Shown here: positions 1-12,987 of the stretch, one piece after another
Numbering within the stretch: position 1 is the first letter of the stretch
How the letters are laid out: each line of letters opens with the position of its first letter
Source: Glandiceps talaboti
Lineage: Eukaryota > Hemichordata > Enteropneusta > Spengelidae
DNA: 64,000 nt
NCBI RefSeq assembly: GCF_964340395.1
Contig: NC_135568.1
Span: 17,074,276 to 17,138,275 of the forward strand
Direction: 5' to 3'
Made by a program: the position numbers and the translations under genes
Notes under the pieces: generated by a model
Database searches by the model: none
What the model was told of the DNA's origin: nothing
The model's input: the letters and a program-made list of their open reading frames with translations, nothing else

Positions 1-54
1 AAAAGTACAGATAAAAAAGAAAACTGTTGATAATGGATCAGAATGAAAAAAAAG

Positions 55-3000
55 TTATGAAATCTCGGTTTCATGTTTTTTACCAAAGGTTGGGCAAAGT
101 GGTAGATATCGAGTCCACCTCCAGCGTTTCATGTAAGACATACAGCAAGGAAGATCGTACGAAGAAAGTGATCCCTGCATATGGTCTTTTCCTTGTCGAG
201 TTTTTGGATTCCATGCCATCAATCCCCGTACTTCACGTGTACCTGTAGGAAAAAGAAATTGAATAGAATATCCCTAATGTGCCAAAAAATCTAATGCTAT
301 AAGCCTATAGCACCCTCTGGTGTTCTTTTTACGTGAGGCAAAAGCTTGCATTTTTAATATATAACCTAGTTACCTAAAATAATTAATTATGCAAATTTGT
401 CATTAAAACTGACTGCAAGCTATATCAAATATTTTATAGGACATATCCGCTTTGTTATGGTTAACATATGTACTAAATTATATTGAAATTCAAGTATGCA
501 GTCTTAAAATATAGCCTAATTACCGAAAATAATTAATTATGCAAATTATTCACTAAATCTTCAAACGATATCAACAGCTTTTATAGGAGATATGCACTCT
601 GTTATGTTTAACGTATGTACTAAATTGTATTTAAATTGAAGTATGCAGTCTTGAGATATAGCCTAATTACCGAAAATCATTAATTATGCAAATTATTCAT
701 TAACACTGTACGGTACATCAACAAACTTGATAGGACATATGTGTTTCCTTATGGTTAACATATGTACTAAATTATGTTGAATATGAAGTATGCATTCTTA
801 AGATATAGCCTAATTACCAAAAATAATTAATTATGCAAATTATTCGTTAACGCTGTAAGGTACATCAACAAATTTTATAGGACAAATGTATGTTGTTATG
901 TTTAACGAATATACTAAATTATATTGAAATTGAAGTATGCAGTCTTAAGATATTGTTTAATTAGTTGAATTCATTAATATGCAAATTTCTCTAATTAAAC
1001 ATTAACAGATCTGGCTCAAAACCTAATCAGGTCTAGCCATTACGCTAAAGATTATATATTCCACATTTCATTACAATTGAGCCAGCCGATGTTTAGAAAA
1101 TGATGACACAGACAGACAGACAGACATTCCCCTTTTAATACCTCCCGTACCCTTACGGGAGGTAAAAATGACCACTCACATTTGAAGTATGTGTCCTTTA
1201 CAAAACACGCTCTGTTTTAATTTCAGAATGTTTATGACAATAACGAGTATGAATTATATAATGATATATTTTTTTAAATTGTAAACAAACCTGGTATTGT
1301 GTTGTCCAAAATAAAACCTGTGATGCCAGCGATGAACATTTTTGTAGTCAATAACACGGAAAAGATTTGGTCAATCTCAGAGACTCCTGTATTTTCAGGA
1401 AAAAATATCAAAATACAAATAGATTATCAACTAATTTGTTATTTTTATGATCTAGTTCAAGACCATTGACTTGCAAGTGACATATTTAGACATTATTCTC
1501 TAATATTTTTCTTTGCTCAGCCGAATACATAATTAAATATATTGAAATCACAATCCAGTCACTTGGTGAATCCATAATTAGGTGTCGTGGTAAAAAGGTT
1601 TCACAGGAAACAAATAACAAACCAACAACCAACCAACCAACAAAAAACAAATAAATAAACAAACAAACAAACAAACACAAACAAACAAACAAACAAACAA
1701 ACAAACAAACAAACAAACAAACAAACAAACAAACAAACAAACAAACAAACAAACAAACAACAACAACAACAACAACAACAAAGGTCACTTCCAAAATGGT
1801 AGAAAGTGCCAGTCATGTCTCAATTACGTAAGGAAGATGGTTATTTATCATATTCGGGGAGTTGAAGAATTAAATCCAAAACAAAACCTTCCATAAATGC
1901 ATGCATACATATTATATTCTAATGTATATTAATTTTTTAGCTCGATATGTGTGCTAATACGCAATACTCTGCTCGTTGTCCTGAGGATGGTGAGCAAAAT
2001 TTCAAAAATTAAAAAATGTCAGTTATGATTGCTGAAATAACCGTGATGTAAGTCGTCCCTCAAGAATAAAGGTGTGGTATGTATGGTGTCAGTCATTTAT
2101 GTGATGATTTTCATGGTTTACAATTAGGATACAGTGATATGTTACATAGAACTCCCACCCCCACCCCCCCACCCCACCCACCCACCTCCCTCTATTTTCA
2201 GTATCAATTACCATCTTGTTATGCAATACAGGCAAAACGAAAAGGTTCGATAGATATCATCCCAATATGAAATTGCAATATCATCCATGATTACCAATAT
2301 GTCCTACCTGTGTCTATGGTGTCAGCATTTTCCTTGAAATACTCTGGTATCATCAAACCGGTCACTATGGCAACCCCAAAAATACTTAAATTTCTCGGCA
2401 TATTCATATTCACATACTGTAGATTTGCTGCACCGACTGCAAAGACCATGCCTGGATGGATGGATAAAGAACGTTTGAGAAATGTATCCCTTTATAAAAC
2501 AAAAAGACTAATATGTAGGCCACAGTCACTATGATTCAAATATATGTTGATCTTTATTTATCTCTTTGGCCCTGCCTTGACATTACCAATAATTTGTTTA
2601 CTGTAACAATAAAACACCAAGGAGTGAAAGATTACATTATGATAGATCGGGGGTGGGGGTAAGGGGCAACTGTGTACAAAAATGGTACAGGGGGCTCCTG
2701 CGAGACCCCAAACCCAAATTATTCTCATACCAAAAATTAAACAGAAAGACCCTTTCTCAAACCAAATGTATCACAAAAAATAGATACCATGGATTGGTTT
2801 GAGTTGTCTCATTTGCAAGAACACGACGCATCGTGGTAATATAGAGTTGTTTTCATCTTATTATCGCCAAAGGTAATAACTACAATCTAGTGTCTAAGAA
2901 AGTGTCACAGAAAGTGTCTCAAGAAGACATCAAAACACGACATTGTCAACGGAATCAAACACTGATATGGTTTCCATCAAATCATTATTTTTAATTTACA

Positions 3001-6000
3001 ATTTGTAATACTGACTGGATATCTTATTTTGCTGAAATGTATGCCCTTTCTCATACCTTATGAGCACAAAAAAGACACCTTTCCAGAGGACCCTCCCCGT
3101 ATGGTCATGATCGTCTATGGGAACCCCCCCCCCCCGTAAAAAAAAATAGAAAACCTAATCACAAGTAGATGGCCTTAGCCACCTTGTGACAGGTAAAAGT
3201 CGCTTATTTCGGAAGGGTAAAGTTGCATTTTAACTGCTCAAAATCTATGTTTAGAAAAATCCTTCTCACCAGAGTTGACCCACAAAATTGCCCCAAACAC
3301 TGGCGGCGGTATGGAGGACATAATGGCTGCAAGTTTACCAAACAATGCAAATGAGAATGTTATTAGACTTGTGTATTGAAATACACGTCGACTGCCGACC
3401 TGTGGTAGAAATGAAAAGAAAAATGTGTTTGCAAATAAATGTCTTTGTAATGCTAATACTCCTCAAATACTTTTAGTTGTATCTGACTAAAGGGAGATAT
3501 GATTTATAAGAAATTGGGGACAACACAATGAATATATTACAAATTGTCTGTGACAATGCAGAAAGTTGCTGGATTCTGACAATTGACCTGGAGGTCAAAG
3601 ATCAATATTTAATTTAATCCTTATGATATGGTGTAGACAGTTGAATGGATGTATTACAGCTGCACTGGTTTCAACTGGAATGTTTGGGGTTTTTTTGTGT
3701 TTAAAAAAAATGTTTTCTTATAAAATAACTTACTTGTAATATCGTATACCCTGAACATTATTGCATCACTTGAGGGTTGTATACACGATAAATGACATCA
3801 AATTGATATTTGTGTCCGTACCCAAAAACCAACGCCCTCAACGACGATCATGATTTCATGATGAGTTTCTGTACTGTTAATGGACAATTTCGACCATTTC
3901 GATATTTTAACAATTCTTAGCGAATATGTTATTCTTGTCTGTTAGGAAAACGGTACTCCACTTAGAATTAGTCCAGGTTTACCATGGCAACAGATTCAAA
4001 ACCAAGCTTCTCTTAAATTTACAACTATACAATAGCTACAGATAATATTTACCACTAATTAACAGATACGATGTATTTTTGTAAGTAATTGACCAATTTT
4101 AGTGAATATATCTGTGGTTACTTATAATTTATGAAAAAAATCCCAGCTTTTAATGTTTTCTGAGTTATCTAGTAGATCACGATTGCGTACAGCAAATATA
4201 GCCGCAATTCAGTCAAAGGTGATATGAACACATGAATATTTATCTGGTTCTGTATCACTTTTAGACATAAATTAAATCTAAATGAAATGGGCCACTCATA
4301 ATTGCTAAAAAAGTGTCTGTAAAATGCAAGACATGGCTTAGGTTGAAAGTTTACCCTGGAAGCCACGGTGTGGGTCAAAAGTCACCCTCTTACATTTTGC
4401 AGAAGGATTTCTTTAAGAGCTCCTCTGCAGTACATGCATAGACTTACCCGTGTTACGACAATGGCACCGATATTTCCAGAGTATGACGTAAGTCCCAGTG
4501 AACCCCACATACCAGCTATTATACCAGCAATCCCTTCTGTACAAACACCGCGATTGACAGCATGGGATGGTGGTGATGGTGCGCCACTTAGTTTAGCACA
4601 TGCATAATAATCACCAATGGACTGTACGGTTGAGACAAGTACACCAAAACACATACCAACTACAGTACCAACACTAAATGTTGGTAAACCCCACCTGACT
4701 GTAATGAAATTGCATACATTTAATAAGAAAAGTGCCAGGAACGATGATAACATTTTGAGGCGGGAAGTTATTGTCTTGACCATAATGATGATAGTGGCGG
4801 TGATGGTGGTGGTGGTGGTGGGATGACGACAAAGACGACGGATACGACAATATAATGGCCGCAGTGATGGTGATGAGGATTGATGATGACCATGACAATA
4901 TATATTGCCATGGGTTTTCATTAAATCATAGTTCTTTTTTTGACATTTGTGTTCTAGATTTTTGCAAAAGGAGTGACCACCACCCCACCCCCCTACCCCA
5001 ACCCCACCCTCCTCCCAGCCCCTTTACCACCTGCATGAAATATACAGACCATTCCTCAAATGCTTGCAATTGTGTGAAAATTAATATTAATGGTGTACTC
5101 CTCCAAAAATACTACTAATTTTATGTAAATGTCCACTGGAGTACCTCAATGTTATCATGATACAGAATGAACCAGTCATGGTCTGAAGTCTAGCACTTGA
5201 GAAAGAAGACTGACAGATATGCATAATAACCGGATAACTTACATGGAAGAGGGAACCACACCCATGGCATGTCATTCAATAATTTTGTATTCCTGTCAGT
5301 TCTGGCTGCGAACGCCGGATCAGTTTTATCGTCCGTAAAAACATTCGTCAAAGTTAAAATATAACAAAAGAACCACGAGATGCACATCGCAAGGAGTATC
5401 TGTTATGACATACAAAATAATGATATAACATTTTGTAAATACAAAAACAATGAGAAGGCCTTCATACATCCATAAATCCTGAGATAACTTTTCTCTCTAT
5501 AACTTTCACGGCACTAGTGTCATGTGTGAGTTCTTGAGTCAGTTGCATTGAACTAAACTAATGCAATGTTAAAGGCATTTGAAAATTATAAGCGAGAACA
5601 TAGTGAACTGTAGAAACTCTAGAAGTAATATTGTGTTTTTACATTGGAAGGTAATATTACGTATTTGTCTGTCCGTCCGTCCGTCTGCTTGTGTATGTGC
5701 ATGTGTTTCTGTGTGTCTATCTGTTTGTCTGTCTATCTGTATGTCCCTGACGTATGTGTCTATGAACAAGATATCTCAAAAAGTACTGCTCCAATTATTA
5801 TGAACGTTGCCACTCGTATATTTCATGGTAATTACAAGGGCAGATATTAGAGTTAAGTACAAAACAAATGCATATCAATGAGTAATTTGCATAAATAAGC
5901 AGTAAAATTCTGTAGATATTAATGAGAAATTTTAATTCATACATTCAGCTTTCGCATTTGCCTTTGTCGCCTCGAGATGGCACACCAACTTACCGAGTGT

Positions 6001-6071
6001 GAAGCTATCAATATATTCGTATATGGCGACAAATATGACTTTTATGCTTGTCAACACAATTATGTATACTT

Positions 6072-6127
<56 letters not shown>

Positions 6128-9100
6128 AACTAGTTTTATGTGTTTGCTTGCTTAAATGTTTCTTTGTTAGTTTTTGTAATAGTAAGCGCGGAAATATTAA
6201 TTTACTACATTTAACTTTATTTGTACATGATGAATGATCATGGGTAACCCTTTCTTGGAATATAGTAATATTTTCTCCCTTTTAGATACACGTGTACGAT
6301 TCGTATTTAGTGTCCACCTCAACTAATTTTGTTTGTATGTCCATGCAAAAGATGTTAACATTCAATAAATGAAATTATCAAAATAATAAACGACTTATGA
6401 AATGCGATTCATTTTTATGATGAATGTCAAACGTAGTATGCAAATTACACTCACCGAATAAAGAGCAAATAACCTGGAGTAACCTTTAGTGCAACCAGTG
6501 AGTTTACTGAACGTAGGGTATGGAACATTTATGTTACTTAAATATTGGCTGAATAAAAGCACCATTGCCATTGTCCTGAAGATATATAATATGAACATGT
6601 ATTCACGTGATACTATGAAAGTTTCGAACATTAATTGAAATGATTTTTTTTTTATTTTCTTTCGAATCAGAAAATGAGATATTATCAGAAGAAATCGACT
6701 GTAAAAAAATATTCCTCTCCAAGAATTTTGACTGTCATTAATTGTTTCAGTAATTTTGCGTCGCGTAAATAAGCCAAGTTTAATACATTACTATTCACCC
6801 CTGGTGACAAAGTTGTGACATTAATGTTTTTCATGATGATCTAACGCTACCGATCATAACCAAGAGAATATTTAGTTTTGTTTGATGAATTTTGTTGAGA
6901 ACTGTTACTAGTAATTATTTTGTTCTGGAAGTTTTATAACAATCGGCATTGTAAAATAAATGCATCGAGGAAAAGTTGAGACAGATAATGAAATGTAGGT
7001 ATAACTTACATAAAGGCAATACCCCAGTGTTTACTGGAATCATTCAGAGCTGACGAGGATATGACCAAGCCAATTCAGTGCACATATAGTAGGTGCCACT
7101 GTTAAAGGTCCGATAAATCGCAAGAGAAAACCAAAGAATCCACTAAGTCCGAGAAGAGTTTGAAACAAGCCTGCCACTAGAATGGCTCCTTGGAGCTATA
7201 GAAGTAAACAAAGATTCTGTCTTTCAAAGTCTACACGAGACATTCAATTTTGTCATAGATGTGTTGATAAAGCGATAATCCTAAAACTCAAAGAGTGCTA
7301 TGAAGAAGAATGTTTGGTTCTTCACCATGTACCTTGTGAGGAAAAATTCTTTCAGAAAATTATAAAAGTTGATGTTTGTTGTATTGGCTTTAGGCCTTCG
7401 TCTGAAATTATCAGGTGTACACCTCAATACCCCCCCCCCCCCCATCCCGTAGAAAGGATGACTAAGACGTTTCTCTTCTTGCTATTTGCACTTGTAGTCT
7501 GCTAGACACTCCGAATATTAAATCAAATGTTTCATATGTTTTGGGAGTCCATATCATGTTTGTTATAATTCCTCAACAAACAAAACAATACAAAATAATT
7601 CAATCTAGATAGATTTTTCAGTTTTTTGTCAATACTGAACTTAGTATGTTGTTGGAAAGTATAAATCAACAGCTCTGACGGCAATTGAATATATCAATTA
7701 GTTTGTTGTGACGCATGCTCAGTGCAGTTCTACAAAACGTCATATCTCTAAGTACGAAATTATAACTATCAATAAAGTAAGTAGTTTACGTTAAAGCTGT
7801 ACTAACTGCAACTGAAACGATTTCTTAAAACTGTTTGGTTAGATATAAAGACTTACTTGTAATATCATACACCATGAATAGTACTAGTTTTATACCTATT
7901 GGTAAACACATTTGCATAGCTATACACTTAATATGGTACAATAAATCCAATCAAAGTTATTATGTGTCCTCACCCAAAAATCTGCGACCCAATGCAATCA
8001 CGATTTCAACCTGTTACTATACTACTTATGGATAACATCAACCTCTAATTAACATGTACAATGTCTAACTATTTGTATTTTAACAATTTACAGTGAATAT
8101 ATCGTTGATTGTCTGACCGATAAAATAAAACAGTTCAGGCTAGTGCAGCTTTCACTGTAGCCTGAGGTGACACACTGTCTAGACCATAAAGAACTGTTAG
8201 TCATACAGAACGTAGGGATCAGTTCAAAACGAGTCATTTGAAGATTTCTTCTGAAGATTGTTTGTGTAATGTTACCTCATTAATTCTGTCCGATGACGTA
8301 ACGTCTGAGTTTGAAGAATTTCTAGTTCCATTTATTAAGCCAGGCTCTGAAATAAAATTCAAACGTGGGTGATTTCATTCTCAGACTGGTGACCCTCCTG
8401 TAGTGTACACACTATACAGTACACAGAAGCTTGTGTAGTGTAGACCATCTGAGCGCCCCCAACCAATGTATTCAGGTTTGTTTCGTTTATGATGTGTATC
8501 ACAGAATATGGGACTGGAAATATTTTTGTTTGAATTCCAAGTCTAGCTTGTCGACACTGTTGTCATACACAAAACAGGTTTGTGCAATCTCTAAAATTCT
8601 AAATTAATGTTTTGAAAATCACCATTGTTATAAAAAGTAATTGTATGTTGAAAATATTACTCAAATGCTATTGGTGGCATATTGACTTCTGTATTAAGGG
8701 AGGCGTTCGTCATTTTTTTCGTAAAATCTGACAAAACAATGAACAAAGTTAGTCTGACGTTTTATTTGTCTGAACTAGATATAAAAATAAACGTGGAATC
8801 TTCCCAAATAACGTAAAGTCGATCGTATACGCACACACACGCGCGCGCGCTATCCATTTTCCATATAACCAGGTATCCATCCACGTTCCTCCCATTCAAT
8901 CCACCCATTTATCCCTCTCTCTTACCTGGCAATGTACATTTCCACTGTGGTAGATTCATAATAACCACAGCTGGTATAAAGTAGGCGAAAGCATTACCCT
9001 GTACAATTGGTAATCTGTAATAAACGACATAACGTAATTATGTTTGTGTACTTTTATTCAAAAATGATTATTTTCATTTATATGAGTGTGTGTGTCTGTG

Positions 9101-9229
9101 TGTGTGTCTGTGTCTGTATCTGTGTCTGCATCTGTGTCTGTATCTGTATCTGTGGCTGTGTCTGCATCTGTGTCTGTGTCTGTGTCTGTGTCTGTATCTG
9201 TGTCTTTGTCTGTGTCTGTCTGTGTTGTC

Positions 9230-9310
<81 letters not shown>

Positions 9311-12300
9311 TATGCCAGTGCGTGAAAACATTTGTTTCACTGGTACTACGTCTGCTGGGCTAAGATATACACAGTTCGAAAACGCGACACCAACATACCA
9401 TAATTAAACACTTCAAACTGACATCATTTTGAGTAGATTGACCCCAACAGTACAAGTATTACATAAATACATAACATGAACCTAGTAATACATAAATATA
9501 TAACTTAAACCTAGTAATACATAAATACATAACTTAAACCTAGTAATACATAAACACATAACTTAAACCTAGTAATACATAAATATATAACTTAAACCTA
9601 GTAATACATAAATATATAACTTAAACCTAGTAATATATAAATACATAACTTAAACCTAGTAATATATAAATATATAACTTGGACTTAGTAATACATAAAT
9701 ATATAACTTGGACCTAGTAATACATAAATATATAACTTAAACCTAGTAATACATAAATATATAACTTGGACTTAGTAATACATAAATACATAACTTAAAC
9801 CTAGTAATACATAAATATATAACTTGGACTTAGTAATGCATAAATATATAACTTGGACCTAGTAATACATAAATATATAACTTAAACCTAGTAATATATA
9901 AATACATAACTTAAACCTAGTAATACATAAATATATAACTTGGACTTAGTAATACATAAATATATAACTTGGACCTAGTAATACATAAATATATAACTTA
10001 AACCTAGTAATACATAAATACATAACTTGGACTTAGTAATACATAAATATATAACTTGGACTTAGTAACACATAAATACATAACTTGGACCTAGTAATAC
10101 ATAAATACATAACTTAAACCTAGTAATACATAAATATATAACTTGGACTTAGTAATACATAAATATATAACTTGGACCTAGTAATACATAAATATATAAC
10201 TTAAACCTAGTAATACATAAATACATAACTTGGACTTAGTAATACATAAATATATAACTTGGACTTAGTAACACATAAATACATAACTTGGACCTAGTAA
10301 TACATAAATACATAACTTAAACCTAGTAATACATAAATATATAACTTAAACCTAGTAATACATAAATATATAACTTGGACTTAGTAACACATAAATACAT
10401 AACTTGGACCTAGTAATACATAAATACATAACTTAAACCTAGTAATACATAAATATATAACTTGGACTTAGTAATGCATAAATATATAACTTGGACTTAG
10501 TAATACATAACTATATAACTTGAACCTAGTAATACATAAATATATAACTTGAACCTAGTAATACATAAATATGTAACTAGGACTTAGTAATATATAAATA
10601 TATAACTAGACTAAGTAAAACATAAATATATAACTAGGACTTACTAATACATAAATATATAACTTTAACCTAGTAATACATAAATATATAACTAGGACTT
10701 AGTAATACATAAATATATAACTTGAACCATAGGCACTTACTTAACATTCGCGTTATATTCATGTGAAAAAATCTTGTGACCCATGACCTATGACGTCAAT
10801 TTTATATTCATTCCTTACCTTGTACCAAATGTACACTGAAGAAATGTTCCCATAGCTCCAGCAAAACACATGGCACTGAAGAGATGGCTGAACAAAAGTC
10901 CTCTGTCTTCATCTGGTACACATAGTATACTCATCACAAGGAACGGCATTATAAGATATCCGCTTATTTCTACCAAACTTTGCTGTAAAATTTGAAGAAA
11001 AAAATCAAACAAATACGTTACTTTAACCCAGCGAGTAATTGGAGTAAAACTAGTTTACCGTGACAATCTTTCCTTCTTGAAGATTATCTCACCAGGCAAA
11101 TATTCAGTCATGTACAAACTATAAGAAAGAGAGTAGCTTGCACATCGACGAGTGTTTGTTTGGTGTGATTTTCGAGTTTTTGAATTTAGATAAGAGGAGA
11201 AGAATGGACAAGATGTCTTTATTTATTCAATAAAGAGAGAATTATATACAGCGGATAATCCTAGCCTGAGAAAGAAGAAAAAATAGTTTTATATCACCAC
11301 ACAAATTAGTCAATCGACCATTCAATCAATCGATCGATCAATCAATCAATCACATAATCAATCATTCAATGAATTGATCAATATCACACAAATAATAAGT
11401 TTTATTTCACCACAAAAATGTAATAATTCAATCAATCAATCGATCAATCAATGGATCGATCGATCAATCAATTACACGATCACTGTGTTACATTGGCTAC
11501 CAGTACAACAGCGTGCAGAATTTAAAATTCTCTGCCTAACATTCAAAGTACTTCATGGTTTTGCACCTGGCTACCTTAGTCAGTTACTTACCCATCATAG
11601 CTTCAGGCGCGCTTTACGCAGTAACTCACGGAACGAAATTTACTTACACCAACCACTCAGCAATACTGCTTATTATGGTGACAGAGCATTCTCAATTTGT
11701 GCCCCACACTTGTGAAATGCTCTGCCATCTTATCTGCAGAGTGTCGCGACATTCCAGGCATTTGAATCAGGTCTTAAGACCTATTTCTTCAATAAGACTT
11801 TTGCTTGAGTCTGTTTTTGTGCTCGTTTTTCTGTGCTTTGTAAAGCGCATTGTGATAGTTATATGGAATGCGCTATATAAGAAAATTAGATTAGATTAGA
11901 TTCAGTGTCAGTGCAAGACTCAATGCAAGACAAAACTGATATCATTCACAACACTGTGAAATAATTCTGGTTTTGTTATTTACAGCCTCTCCCCTTACTT
12001 GATTTTAAAACAATGTGAGATCATCATATTCAAATAGAATTAGTGTACGATTTAAAAGGTGTCGCCATAAATAAAAACAATGACAGATAATGACTTCATG
12101 TTTTCCATATTAAGGAGCGCTAGCTACTTTCGTGTGCCATGCTGCAGTTTGCAAAATTCACTGGCCATACAGTAGCCTTCACTTGGTCACGATGCTTCAA
12201 CTTGTATAATTGTATTTAATGCTATAAACATGATAACTCTGGTATAGGAATCGGCCACATTTCTTTTATTCACCTTATTTGTTTTGTTGTTTTGTTGTTT

Positions 12301-12987
12301 CACCTTTATTACCTTATCTCCACACCCTATTTTAATAAGACTGTACCAAAGTGCTAATGTTGAGCCTAATTTCAAAATACCACTGCTCTGTGTGAAACGT
12401 GCAGCTAGCTTGATGCCTATCATGACCCCTAAGTGACCCATGTCACGTGCACGGTGTTCCTGTAGGCTGCGAACAAAAAAAACTGAATCCACAAGATAGC
12501 TTTAAATCTCGTCGATGTCTTTGCTCACTTGGAAGCTAGTAAAACAAGTATTTATTCATAGAAGATGCATTGTCACAATTAAGACAACAATAGGTAGGGG
12601 ATAGAACATGCTCATAATTCTGTGTAAATGCATTGAAAATGACACCTCTCCAAAGGTCATGCAACTCAGTGACTTTCGCCCAGAGGTCGTTCGCCTGACC
12701 AGCTATTGTGTCAATACAGTACCAAATTACTGAAGTGAAGTAATAAAAGTCGTCTATTGATCAGCTAAAAAATAAATCATGGTACTACATACCTGAAATC
12801 CAAACCCAATACATTCATACCAGGGTGGGGTATCATCTACTGCATACTTCAATCCCGTTTCTTGTCTTTTTACGTCATCGTGGACTTGATCTTGAACATC
12901 TTCTTCTCTAGTATTCATTACAGTGGTCAAGTTCTCATCCGGGTCCTTGACCTCATTCAAATCAATGTTATCAGTTTTGGTGTCCAT
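55..12987 (-). CDS. SLC23-family nucleobase/ascorbate transporter, 12 coding exons
   Basis: Predicted Na+-coupled ascorbate or nucleobase symporter of the plasma membrane. Exons, in gene order: 12793-12987, 10819-10982, 8926-9014, 8276-8346, 7010-7195, 6455-6575, 5243-5399, 4448-4698, 3270-3399, 2308-2451, 1291-1386, 55-242. All have AG/GT borders and phases that agree, giving about 596 aa once one extra base in exon 5 is set aside; vertebrate SLC23A1 is 598 aa. Family landmarks: [12 protein letters not shown] (about residues 54-65), [15 protein letters not shown] at the start of exon 3, [15 protein letters not shown] (from 354), the transporter signature NIGAIVVTR (403-411) followed by VGSRRVFQY, and FILDNTIPG near the end. 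The TM1 QH pair reads QQ (65-66), the signature's first residue is Gly rather than Pro/Gln, and the TM8 Glu is Gln353, so substrate choice may differ from classical ascorbate carriers. Family assignment is firm; substrate is unknown. Confidence 0.9.
360..985. repeat. Tandem repeat of about 147 bp, just over 4 copies
   Basis: The phrase TAATTATGCAAATT recurs near 385, 535, 682 and 827, with a degenerate version near 970, a period of 146-150 bp. Each unit also carries a TATAGGACATAT-like and a GAAGTATGCAGTCTTA-like block. It lies in the last intron of the SLC23 gene. Similar single units seem to lie around 19540-19680. Confidence 0.8.
1136..1166. repeat. Short perfect hairpin next to a CAGA tract
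   Basis: ACCTCCCGTA and its reverse complement TACGGGAGGT face each other over a loop of a few bases, just after a short (CAGA)n run. It lies in the last SLC23 intron. A related half-copy (GCCTCCCGTAAGC) occurs at 46674. It is probably the end of a dispersed element. Confidence 0.4.
1645..1781. repeat. (AAAC)n then (AAC)n microsatellite
   Basis: About 100 bp of tetranucleotide repeat grade into a trinucleotide repeat, inside SLC23 intron 10. The Cys/Leu/Phe/Val-only open frames on the minus strand here are repeat artefacts. Confidence 0.95.
6071..6127. repeat. (GTT)n microsatellite
   Basis: Nearly pure trinucleotide run of about 57 bp in SLC23 intron 6. Confidence 0.9.
7010..7195 (-). other. 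SLC23 exon 5 carrying a one-base frameshift
   Basis: This exon opens in frame ([16 protein letters not shown]) and reads on to [11 protein letters not shown]. There the frame breaks: an extra A (plus-strand T at 7074-7075) pushes the rest of the exon into the next frame, where [20 protein letters not shown] continues the family sequence. Without the extra base the exon is 185 bp, and its phase matches exons 4 and 6 exactly. Either this is a sequencing or assembly error, or this allele is null. Confidence 0.75.
9085..9309. repeat. Compound (TG)n / TCTGTG microsatellite
   Basis: About 150 bp of TCTGTG-type hexamers followed by about 75 bp of pure TG, in SLC23 intron 2. The equivalent place in the duplicated copy (29690-29770) holds a (CT)n tract instead. 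Confidence 0.9.
9435..10725. repeat. 29-bp minisatellite, about 44 units
   Basis: Head-to-tail units of 29 bp built on GTAATACATAAATATATAAC. They end in variants TTAAACCTA, TTGGACTTA or TTGGACCTA. The variants recur in a fixed order: the rare CTTAGTAACA version lies at 10061, 10264 and 10380, that is 203 bp (7 units) and 116 bp (4 units) apart. The duplicated copy at 29897-29953 has only two units. It is intron 2 of the SLC23 gene. Confidence 0.95.
11484..11901 (+). mobile_element. 3' end of a non-LTR retrotransposon (CR1/L2-like)
   Basis: The plus strand encodes the C-terminal tail typical of CR1/L2-type reverse transcriptases: [16 protein letters not shown], then [13 protein letters not shown], one in-frame stop where the family has Trp, NALPSYLQS, and a final [14 protein letters not shown]. 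An untranslated tail follows with GTAAAGCGCATTGTGATAG and a terminal (ATTAG)n run. It sits in SLC23 intron 1 and is absent from the matching site in the duplicate (near 30655), so it arrived after the duplication or was lost there. Clade is uncertain. Confidence 0.8.

Noticed and set aside
4382-4921. 179-residue minus-strand frame taken as one protein
   Set aside because: Only 4448-4698 is coding (SLC23 exon 8); the upstream part is intron with His/Thr-rich simple sequence.
7182-7505. 107-residue plus-strand frame
   Set aside because: Starts at the antisense edge of SLC23 exon 5 and runs through intron with a poly-C run; no family likeness.
9007-9407. Cys/Val- and His/Thr-only open frames
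   Set aside because: Translations of TG/CA microsatellite; the same applies to 1486-1816, 15840-16304, 27398-27893, 29192-29501 and 36523-37045.
9435-10725. Possible CRISPR-like array
   Set aside because: Units abut with no unique spacers and the host is a eukaryote; this is a minisatellite.
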